Source of the DNA: Anniella stebbinsi
Lineage: Eukaryota > Chordata > Lepidosauria > Squamata > Anniellidae
Length of the DNA: 64,000 nt
Assembly (NCBI GenBank): GCA_029215795.1
Contig: JARDYH010000001.1
Coordinates: 184,953,654 to 185,017,653 of the forward strand
Direction of reading: 5' to 3'
Numbering within the stretch: the stretch's first letter is position 1; every line of letters begins with the position of its first letter. The position numbers and the translations under genes were made by a program. Below, in pieces: positions 24,848-33,725 of this stretch. The notes beneath the pieces are model-generated. The model was given only the letters and a program-made list of their open reading frames with translations, had not been told where the DNA came from and searched no databases.

Positions 24848-25570
24848 ATGCTGAAGAGCAATGCTAGTTGGTGGGCTCCAATTCTTGCATCTCTCTTTAA
24901 TGTAATAAACACCTCGGGTATAATGCCTGAGGATTGGCAGAGGGCCCTAGTCATTCTCATATATAAAAGGGGAAATAAGAGTGATCCCCTAAGCTATCAC
25001 CCCATCAGCCTCTTGTCTATAATGGGCAAGCTTTACGCCAAGTTTTTGAATAACAAACTGATTGAATGGAGCAACTCTAACAACATACTGGGAATGGAAC
25101 AGATAGGGTTTAAGGCGGATTGCTCTACTTACGATCATTGTTTGGTTTTGTCCCATTTGGCATATAAGTATATGGCCCCAAAGGGAGGGAAATTATTTGC
25201 CGCCTTTATTGATTTAAAAGCAGCATTTGAGTCCATCGCTCGGCCTCTCCTATGGTCCAAACTAGAAAAAATTTTGATCGAGAGGAGGTTACTATTCTTG
25301 ATTCAGTCACTACATTTTAACTCACTTGCTAGGGTTAGGTGCAGTAAACAAGGTCATGTTATTGACGAGTTAACGTTTCCCACGGGTGTCAGGCAAGGAT
25401 GTGTCCCTCCTATATTATTCAACCTCTTTTTGGCTGATCTCCCAGCCTGGCTTGCCACATTACAGTCCTATCCTCCTAAAATTGGCCCACTAAAAGTCTG
25501 CATTCTTTTGTATGTAGACGATGCTGTGTTATTATCTCAAACACGACTGGGCCTCAAGAGACAATGTTAA
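24848..25570 (+). pseudogene. LINE reverse transcriptase fragment (YVDD)
   Basis: 240 open codons carry the fingers and palm of the reverse transcriptase, with the catalytic pair in 'YVDD'. The frame then breaks. The thumb and C-terminal region resume at 25,833-26,744 in another frame, so the enzyme is dead. It shows the family blocks but no start codon of its own. Confidence 0.7.
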
Positions 25571-25832
25571 CCAGTTTTGCGGAGTACAGCCTCAAAAATA
25601 AACTATTAACTATCAAAAATCCAAAGTTATGGTCTTTGCCAGGAAAAAAATAAGGTTTTCCTGGTATATGGGGGGTAATAGGATAAGCCAAGTGGACACC
25701 TATAAGTATCTAGGCATTTGGTTCCAGGAAAATTCACGCTAAATACATCAAAACTAAGGCAGATCAAACAATGGGGGCCATTCTGAGATTCTACTTTTCA
25801 AAGGGGGGAAATTTACTCCAGCAGCCATTCAG

Positions 25833-26744
25833 GTGTATAAAGCAAAGCTGATTCCCCAGATTTTGTTTGGGGCTCCGGTTTGGTTGCCCTTGTCAAAAGG
25901 CACATTTGAGGGACTACAATCACTGTTTTTAAGGCAAATTTTCGGAGTCCCCAAATGTGTGGCTGGAGTAGCACTGAATCTAGAAGTTGGTCTCAGCACA
26001 CTAAAATGCCAGGCATGGACCCAAACATTGCAATTCTGGTTCCGAAAGTACCATGGGCTCTCTTATAACTCTCTGGTATCCCAGGTCCTGCTTGACTCGT
26101 ATGAATCCCCTTGGGTTAAAACACTGGCTTTGACAGTCAACTCAACAGGACTTTCCCCCGGGTACCTGTTAACATTGGACCTGGAAGGTGCCAAACGGGC
26201 AATTAAGCAAAGATTATCGGACATAGACCTCCAGAACCTTCGTGGAGTTGCCCTTGGCCCATGTTCCCCCTTGTCTTTGGGCCTCCTAGAATTCGCTCAT
26301 AATGGCGAGATGACTTATTTGAAATGGCTCACTCTACCAAAATACAGAAAGGCCTTTACCTTGGCCAGATTTAACGTTCTTCCATCCAAATTGCTGGATG
26401 GCAGATTTTTTAAAATCCCTGTAGCGAACAGATGCTGTCTGTGCAATAATACCGAAGTGGAGGATATTGATCACGTACTGTTCTCCTGTAACTTTTATAA
26501 TGAGGCAAGGGACGATTTATTGCGTCCAACTTTGCAGGGTTTCCCGGGTTGTCCCAGGAAGTCCCTGATGATTAATCTTCAAGGTACAAATCGGCATGTA
26601 ACCTTGCAAGTTGCCAAATTTCTGAGTTCTGCGATTAGCTGCAGAATCCAGCTGGGCAACTGTACTGAGTTGCCAGCCTATCCAAACTCACAAGACCCTA
26701 CCTTGCGTGAGACACTCTCCGTCAGAAGGATTGCAGACCATTAA
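25833..26744 (+). pseudogene. LINE ORF2 C-terminal region
   Basis: 303 open codons continue the element after the reverse transcriptase. Motifs include 'KLIPQILFGAPVW', 'FLRQIFGVPKCV' and a CCHC-like cluster 'CCLCNNTEVEDIDHVLFSC', as found at the C-terminus of I-group and related LINEs. A TAA at 26,742-26,744 ends it about 100 bases before the 3' end of the element. Confidence 0.7.
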
Positions 26745-26849
26745 TAAAGACAGACTATATTTATTATTTTCCTGTTTATTCAATATTTTAACAGCTGTAT
26801 ATTTAATTTGTTGTCAAATGGTTTGTTGACCATTAATAAAGTTTGATTG

Positions 26850-26866
26850 ATTGCAAATAAAATTTA
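26850..26866 (+). repeat. LINE target-site duplication, copy 2 (holds AATAAA)
   Basis: Exact 17-base repeat of 23,673-23,689, with AATAAA at 26,856-26,861. It gives the exact right border of the LINE. Confidence 0.85.
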
Positions 26867-28560
26867 AAAATAAACTGAAGGTCATACTTGGGAAAACTTA
26901 AATATAGCACATGCTTATTGGGCTCAATTGTAATGGCAAATGTGTTGAAGTTGTGTTTATGTATGATATTTCAATCAGCAAATCATTTGAAAGGTCTGCT
27001 AGAACACACCTTCAAATGATTCCCTAGCTTGAGATGACTGTTCGTGAACTGAATCACTATGCTCCCTGTGGCGTTCATGCCTCTTTCCAGATGAGAATTC
27101 CCCTGCTCTAAGGCCTTTCTCACCCTAAGCAGGAAACACCTTCACAGATGCACACACAGGGTTTCACTGCCATCAGGACCCTTAAAGTTCAGGTTCAACT
27201 TCTTACTCTTCCCTCAAGCTGTGAGGACACACAGGCTTTATACTATAACCTTTATTATCTCCCTCTTACGTAGCCAAGAGCAGCAGGCATAGGATTTTAT
27301 AAACAAAGCTTTATTAATTACAGTAATAAGTTATCAAACAATAAATTCTTAACTCTTAGTGGCTCTATATTCACTCTCAATAAGTCACCTCACATTTACC
27401 CTAGAGCTCTCTATCTTACAGTCCTATCTAATCTAAACACTCTCAAATCATATCCTGTCCCATCTCACTCACACACTACACAGCACATGGTTTATAGAGC
27501 GCGCACACCTCATCCCCCCCACTCACTCAGCCAGTCATCAGACATGCATAGCCACCATTCTTCTAGCCACTCATCTCACTTCCCCTATAAATACTTACCA
27601 TAAAACACAGTGATATAATAGGAACATATAACTATACCCACAAGTTAATTATATATAGATGTGCAAGTCACCCACTTTTAACAAAAGAAAATCTGATTTT
27701 GCGCCCAAGGTCAGGTTGCTGCATCCATGGGGAAATGCAGTCCTAACATCTCAGATCACAGGCAGATCTGAAGATCCATGATGAGATCATGTGCCCTTTC
27801 CTGGGATCTGAGCAATGCTCCTCTGAGACATCCAAGTCGGTCTCTGTAATATGATGCTGGTGATGTTCTCTGCAGCCACATCAATGCATGATGATCTCTC
27901 AGCTGGGTGGATCTTCCTCTTCAGGCACCCACACACATTGCACTGCCCACAGGATCACCATGCTCGCGGTCCTCACCGGTGAATGGTTTTCCTCAAGCTA
28001 GGAAAACTTTGGGCTGAGATTCATGGCAGGACGTTTCACGCCTTCTCCCTTGGATAGCCACACCACGTGAGAGCTTCCATCTGACTCCTCTGTGGTAACG
28101 AGCAGATCTGTTTGAGATCAGGTGCAGTCACCACTGACTTTTGGACAGAGAAGGAAACTCAGAAGTAACAACACAGACACCAGAGCTTGGGAAAACTAGG
28201 GCCTCATTATTTAATTGGATAATTCACCCTCCTTGGATCTGCATGTGAGAGCGCAGGGATCTCATTAATCAATTCTCCAGCCAACTAGCCTGCGTTATGG
28301 GTGAGCCACTCAGCCAAGCCAGGAGTCGGGTAAAACCCGCCTCCTTTCTTGTGTGCTTGGGGGGAACCACCCCGTGTTACCCCTGCCCAGTGCCACCCAG
28401 CTCCGAGTAGGTGAGACAGAGTGGTCCCCAAAGGCAAGACATATATCCTGAGTCGTGAGCTGCTTAGCCCTCGAGGCTCAGGCCTCAGAACTTGCCAATC
28501 ACCATAAGAGGCCAATGAGTGGTCACCAAACCTCTTCTGATGTCCTTATAAAGGGGGAAT
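26867..28560. other. Intergenic DNA, possibly old LTR-like repeat
   Basis: No gene recognised. The middle (about 27,050-28,500) is rich in short CA- and CT-rich tracts and has a minus-strand 'taataaagc' signal near 27,310 and a TATAAAG at about 28,547. This hints at retroviral LTR debris, but no termini or target duplication were found. Confidence 0.3.
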
Positions 28561-30159
28561 GCAAAGATTACTATGATGACAGCCTGTACAGCTTCCAAGT
28601 TGTCTCAACCCATTGCTCAGGTGTGATGCTGCTGCTGTGGGACAGTTCATAACCAGGGGTGTCCTCAAATCTATGAAATATTGAACAACTGCTGTCCAAG
28701 TGAAGCACTGTGCTAGAATTGGGAGTGACATTACAATGTTGCATTTTCAGTCGTGTTTTAGGCGACACAATACATGTATTTCATATGGTTAGAAAGTGAT
28801 ATGATGAGGTGGGTAGCTGGACTTTACAATTATTAACATAAAGTTCCAACTGCCAGACCAATGCAATAAAGTTGAGCCTGCACAATTAATAATGGGTTAT
28901 CTGAAGTACTAATGCTACATCACACATTAAGTCTTCATTGAGAATCCATGTAAAGCACACACCGGAAACCATTCAAATTCAGATTGGCTTCCAGATAGTG
29001 GGATGTTTTCTTCCTCAATTACATTGACCTTCTAGATCATCCAGTAAAAGTAGCTGCAGTTTAATATTTAAGTGTTTAGAAGGAAACCGAACCCTATCAG
29101 CAGAACTTCTGCTAAGAGACCCAGCCATGCACCGATCCATCTGAGCAGTGTGTTGCTGAATCGCCTGCTACTGTTCATCGCAGTCCACCACCATCTCTGC
29201 TGTTACTGAAGTGCGTGGTGCTGCTACTGCCAGATGCCCCCCTTCTCCCAACTGGCAGCATAGGCGACCCATCAGGCTCTGGAAAGCCAGCAGACAAAGG
29301 AGGCAAAAGAGGCATGGATGCTGGTATCTTTGGTAGCGCGATTGCATGGCCCTGATCCTGCAAAAAATGTGAGTAAAAAACAAAAAAAGAGGAAAACTTG
29401 GTGTCAAAAAGCACCAGCAGCAGTCCCGGAGATGGTGAAACTGCTGTCCCCCATCCCCGATGGGCACAGAGCCCCCCCGCACAGCTCCGTGCCTGTTTGC
29501 TGAAGCCCTACTCGCAGGGAGGAGGGAGGACCTGAGAGCCCAGTCCTCGGGGTTGTTCTGGGACCTTGGGAAAACCTGGGAAATATCCAGCCCATTTTAT
29601 CCCGGGGAAAGTGAGCGGTCATCTTTGGTTGACTCCGGGATCCCGTGCATCATTTGGATGCACAGGGACAACCTCGAGCTGACCGTGGGATACATGGCTG
29701 GTATGGATATGGCCATTCAGTGGGGGCCATTTTGATTGTGCTGCTTCTCCTGCACACAGCAAGAGAAAGCGGCAAGTTCCGTCTCAAAAATAATTCATAT
29801 TTATCCAAGTCTTTTTTGTCACGCAAAGAAGGCTGGAAGGGGTGGGAGGCACGCAGGACACAGACAACGACGTGAACGGGTCCCACGAAAATCCATGAGT
29901 GTCCACTAACGAGCGTGCAACGAAGCACTCGCCTGGTGACATCCTTTGTTTTTCGCAGCTCTTTGAGCACTTCCTTCTCTTGCTGGCTCAACTTATCTCA
30001 TCTCATGACTCTGACTCCGATTTCACGGCCTCTGCAGGGAGTTTGGGCCCAGTCCAGCACTGTGACTTGTGTTGATTTGTGTTGACTTGTAGATTGGACT
30101 TTGGTACTTTCCCAAGCACTGCTTCTGAACATTTTAAAGGAATATGCTAAGCTTTATCC
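28561..30159. other. Intergenic DNA between ABHD13 and COL4A1
   Basis: No conserved coding sequence. The GC-rich part at about 29,160-29,990 has several overlapping open frames on both strands without family resemblance. Its short foldbacks (such as 'gtgcatcatttggatgcac' at 29,645) suggest a repeat. No exon of TNFSF13B, MYO16 or IRS2 was recognised. Confidence 0.4.
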
Positions 30160-30479
30160 TAGGCTGACCAGATAAAATCCAAGTCAGGGCTCATGTAACT
30201 TTAACAGTTGTAGAGAAAAGGGAATTTCAGCCAGTGTCATTTGTATGCAATTAGTTCCTGGTGAAATTCCCTCTTCATCACAACAGTTAAAGTTGCAGGG
30301 GCCCTGCCTTCTTTTGTATATGGTCACTCTAGTATAGTGCCTGCAACTTTAACTGTTGTGATGAAGAGGGAATTTCACCAGGAACTAATTGCATATAAAT
30401 GATTCCGGCTGAAATTCCCCTTTCTCTACAACTGTTAAAGTTACATGAGCCCTGACCTGGATTTTATCTGGTCACCCTA
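30160..30479. mobile_element. hAT-like palindromic MITE, copy 2 (320 bp)
   Basis: Same family and same length as the copy at 19,010-19,329, beginning 'taggctgaccagataaaatc'. It is flanked by 'ctttatcc' (30,152-30,159) and 'atttatcc' (30,480-30,487), a target duplication with one change. The two copies differ at a small number of scattered positions. Confidence 0.85.
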
Positions 30480-30619
30480 ATTTATCCAAATGTGATGTTT
30501 GTGGATGTGAATATGGACTAATGAATATGGACAGTTATAGGTTAGCAACTTTGTTTAGGAATATAGTCACATATCTGGAATAAAGCTGACCTGAGCTTGT
30601 ATCAGTTGTATCTAAGCAG

Positions 30620-30678
30620 TTTATTAAAAAATAAGAGACCATTTTTAAAAGCAAGATTTTTACACAAATAGTTTTATT
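30620..30678 (-). terminator. COL4A1: COL4A1 poly(A) signal candidates
   Basis: Two minus-strand AATAAA signals (plus-strand 'tttatt' at 30,673-30,678 and 30,620-30,625). Either would give COL4A1 a 3' UTR of about 1.1 kb, near the length known in mammals. Confidence 0.5.
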
Positions 30679-31585
30679 GATTTTAATTTTCAATAAGTAC
30701 ACTATCAAGAATTTACCCAGAAGGCCTCTTTAAATACTGGCTTGATTATATGGTATAATCTGTTTTATACATTTTCTCAAATATCAATTTATTTTACATC
30801 TGCTGAGATTTTTTTGAAATCTAGAATATCAACCAACTCCTAAGGCCTTGTATGTGCTTAAGATCAAGTAATTCAGTGTATTAGTGCTTAAAACCCTGAA
30901 CATATTAAATATATAAAAAGGAAGCTCAAAGTGTAACACCTTACTGTATTAATCTCAAGATAGCCAAGAAGGTTAGATTCATGTTACCAACTTGGAAATT
31001 AATGAGGAGAACTGAAAGGTCACATTTATCTTCTAAAATGAGAGCTGTTACTGAGGGAAGAAAACCTTTAACATTGTTGTAAAAACTCAAAGTTTGATTT
31101 GCCAAATTTTGACATAAATACTAAATACATATATATTGGCACACATAGTGGACTATTCTGTATTCTGTAGGAAAATTAGCCCTAAAAAGCCATATAGTAC
31201 CAGAGGGCAACCTATTTAATAGATCAGGAATAATTCTGTTTCCTCTTGCCTGCAGATTTCTTAATGCAATATACAATTCAGACAAGACAAAATGTTTGCA
31301 TGTCACTACCCTCCATTTCAATAAGGAAGCTTGCTGTTTCATACTGTTTCCAGAACTCTTCTTTATATTAGTATTAATTTGTTCAACAGCATTAATAAAA
31401 AGCCTGGGAGTTGAAGACAGGGGTTAGGAAAAAATGATAATGTGATCATATATATTTAAATAATCCAAATGGAAAATTGGACTTCGACACAGGAGGCAGA
31501 ACTGTATCCCTCCTTAGGATCTTTGGCTTTTTTTCTGGATTCAGGGTAAGCTTCAGTGCATCACATTAACATATATCACGTTCTT

Positions 31586-31606
31586 TAGAAGCGCCATTTG
31601 AAATTT
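31586..31606 (-). promoter_or_regulatory. COL4A1: Possible degenerate miR-29 site
   Basis: The plus strand reads 'agcgccatttgaaat'. Mature miR-29b starts UAGCACCAUUUGAAAU. The transcript would therefore pair with miR-29b over eleven contiguous bases (miRNA 6-16), with one mismatch in the seed. Known: collagen IV mRNAs are miR-29 targets. Inference: an ancestral site with a damaged seed. Confidence 0.35.
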
Positions 31607-31741
31607 ATCTTCATTGCATCTTCTTCCTCTTCAGCAAATAAAGGACCAAGAAAACAGAGTGTTTCATGAGGTAAATTTCCTGTAAGGCACTTGACTGGAA
31701 ACAATGAGGTACATAGGATATATATTTAAGTTTCACTGCTG

Positions 31742-31749
31742 TAGCACCA
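31742..31749 (-). promoter_or_regulatory. COL4A1: miR-29 8-mer target site
   Basis: The transcript strand contains TGGTGCTA, the full 8-mer complement of the miR-29 seed, 31 bases after the stop codon. Type IV collagen mRNAs are established miR-29 targets in mammals. Function here is inferred from the motif and its position. Confidence 0.5.
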
Positions 31750-31780
31750 TATTGTGACATTAAGTACAACTAGAAAGTTA

Positions 31781-31862
31781 TTACGTTCTTCTCATACAGA
31801 CTTGGCAACGGCTAACATTTGAATGTAGTTCTCCTGCTTTCAGGGTGGAAGGAGTAGGCTTC
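31781..31862 (-). CDS. COL4A1: Collagen IV alpha-1, last exon (52): NC1 C-terminus
   Basis: 82 coding bases after the acceptor 'atttttattttcag', ending in TAA (31,781-31,783). Encodes '[12 protein letters not shown]' and the final '[11 protein letters not shown]', the end of the second C4 repeat of NC1. The string '[10 protein letters not shown]' is diagnostic of alpha-1: alpha-5 has a different sequence here and alpha-3 has 'IPSTVKAGEL'. It carries two of the conserved NC1 cysteines. Phase matches exon 51 (the split Lys codon AA|G). The NC1 domain drives trimer formation of the basement-membrane collagen outside the cell. Confidence 0.95.
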
Positions 31863-33423
31863 CTGAAAATAAAAATGAAAATACCTATCAGTGAAGGGAA
31901 AACGTTTTGTGTCCAACCAAGCTAATTCAGGAGCTTTTGCCCATTATGAATCTGTTAGATTTAAAAATGCGTAAGTGAATGGGCTTGAAGTCTGCTTCCT
32001 GGCAAGATGGAAAGCCAGTTCTTAAATTATAAGAGTTGCTAGTTCTGTGAGGGTACTTGCTCTAATAACATTTGAGGCTGATGTTGCCCGTGAAAGTAAT
32101 CAAGCAAAGTTGCTCAGGAGCTCCTCCCCTGAGAAGGAACATCTGCTTCCCAAAGGGAATAAGGTAAAAACTAATGGAATGATTTGGGCTGGATGTTGAT
32201 TTTTTTCCTTCATACTCTGCATATAATTTATGGCTGCAGAATTTTGTAAATGGTTGCATAATATGTAACAAACCAAAGAAATGTTAATTAATTTTTGTGA
32301 ACTGCCCAGAGAGCTCCAGCTATTGGGCGGTATAGAAATGCAATAAATAAAATAAATAAAGCACACTTGTGCTGGCAACCCATAACTGACTGTAATGCCT
32401 GGCCTGAATATGTATTTTAATCTATACAGTAGTGTGGTTATTTGGGGATCTATCTAACAATATAGCAACAACTAAACATCTTTTCTCCCATAAAAGAGAT
32501 TTCTACAAAAAGAACACTTGGGGGGAAATGAAGGGGCCCTATACACCAGCCATTTATTCTGGAATAATATTGAGGTCGTCCTACCAGGCCACATGATGTT
32601 CACCTACTCCCGTGGTGATCTCCAATCCACCACTCAGTTTTTTTGTAATGTCGCTGACTGGTTTTGTAGCAGCTTTTCCCCATCTCTCGCTACAGTCCTG
32701 CAGTCCCTGGCTGGTGTGCCCACCCCCCTTTGCAAGTTCCTGGCTCGGTGAACAGCCCACTGTCAGGGGAGTGTGCATGGGCATCGCCATGTTTCATTGG
32801 CGACTGTCTCTCTCTCTCTTTTTTTTAAACAAACATATCAATGCGCAATAGCGCATTTTCGACAAAGTACCTACACCCCTTGTGTTGCTATATGTTTGCG
32901 CTTGTGTGCATCTTGGAGGAGTTATTAAAAAAAATTCTGTGCCCCATACTCATCTGTCTAGTTTTGCCCATCATGGGGCAAACCTCCCGCAATGGTTCTC
33001 TACTTGTGGGAAAATTCCCTCGTGTGTGCCCCATGAGCAACGATCGCAGAAGCAAGAAACCTCACGATCACCCCTCCCCCCTCTCAAAAGGGTTCTAGGT
33101 GTAGACAAGCCCGAAAAGTGGATTTATGTGTGAAAGGCCTTGTGAGTGTGGAACTGATCACAAATCAGCAGGTCTGAGGTCAGAAGCACCGTTACGTAAT
33201 TCTTAGTGAATTGTCCACCATCTGATCCATTATTTTGCACCTGATTGGTGGATCTCAGGGTTCTAGTAAAAAACAATGTAGATCCTGAATGTCTGAAATT
33301 CCCCCCCCCCCCCAGTTGTTCAGATACAGCTTGTATACACACAAGCTGTGTCTGAACAGCAGGTTGTATAAATTGGTGTCACAACTGCAGTGTGAATCTG
33401 GCTGGGGTAGCACAAAGGGAACA

Positions 33424-33460
<37 letters not shown>

Positions 33461-33552
33461 TAGTAACATCTGTTTTAACCATTTAATGTAAAAGTTTCCT
33501 TCAACATTTCCTTTTTAATCCTTGACCAGTGCAGAAGATTCTCTCAACTTAC
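31863..33552 (-). other. COL4A1: COL4A1 intron 51
   Basis: Bounded by GT (donor 'gtaagttgagag') and AG. It contains an L2-type 3' tail at 32,290-32,365 ('actgcccagagagctccagc'), a possible MITE at about 32,534-33,113 with loosely inverted ends ('ggggccctatacacc' and 'ggtgtagacaagccc'), and an (AT)n tract. No other gene is seen. Confidence 0.8.
33427..33456. repeat. (AT)n microsatellite
   Basis: Fifteen uninterrupted TA units in COL4A1 intron 51. Confidence 0.95.
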
Positions 33553-33725
33553 TTAAACATTTCATTTCTCTCAATAGTGGCAAGCCAGAAGCTATACGCA
33601 TTAGCGTAATAATTACAGGTGCCTTTGCCGTGACATTCTATGAATGGAGCGCTGCGGAATTCTTCAAGACAGGAACCTGGAGATGCCAGAGCTTGCCCTG
33701 AACCCTCTGCCCCAGCACTGGTGTG
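33553..33725 (-). CDS. COL4A1: Collagen IV alpha-1, exon 51: NC1 second repeat
   Basis: 173 bases between the acceptor 'catttctttcag' and the donor 'TTTAA|gtaagt'. Encodes '[20 protein letters not shown]' and on to '[14 protein letters not shown]'. 'TIERNEMFK' is the alpha-1 type; alpha-5 differs. It contains the conserved NC1 sequence around '[13 protein letters not shown]'. Frame is intact and phase fits both neighbours. Confidence 0.97.

Larger units (their letters stand above)
23690..26849 (+). mobile_element. APE-type LINE (I/Vingi-like), 5'-truncated, inactive
   Basis: Flanked by a 17-bp direct repeat, so both ends are known. It encodes part of an APE endonuclease ('ILVGDFNART' at 23,830), a linker ('NSWFDGEC') and a reverse transcriptase: 'GPDGIPPEML', 'HPISLLSIMGKLYAKFL', 'FAAFIDLKAAFESIARPL', 'FPTGVRQGC' and catalytic 'LLYVDDAVLLSQTR'. 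A C-terminal Cys/His region 'CCLCNNTEVEDIDHVLFSC' lies at about 26,430-26,490. It ends in 'aataaagtttgattgattg'. Stops and frameshifts split it into several frames. The clade name is my recollection of similar reptile elements; R4 is unlikely because an APE endonuclease is present. Confidence 0.85.
30679..31780 (-). other. COL4A1: COL4A1 3' UTR
   Basis: Follows the COL4A1 stop and is AT-rich, with no repeat recognised. It contains an 8-mer miR-29 target close to the stop and a second, imperfect one (next entries). The length is inferred from the AATAAA signals. Confidence 0.6.

Noticed and set aside
27050..28500. Solo LTR on either strand
   Set aside because: AATAAA and TATA-like motifs occur, but no TG/CA borders or target duplication could be fixed.
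29160..29990. Overlapping 60-113 codon frames on both strands
   Set aside because: No conserved motif, no splice context; composition and foldbacks suggest repeat DNA.
32534..33113. A 580-bp MITE in COL4A1 intron 51
   Set aside because: The inverted ends match only loosely and the flanking 8-mers differ, so it is mentioned only within the intron entry.
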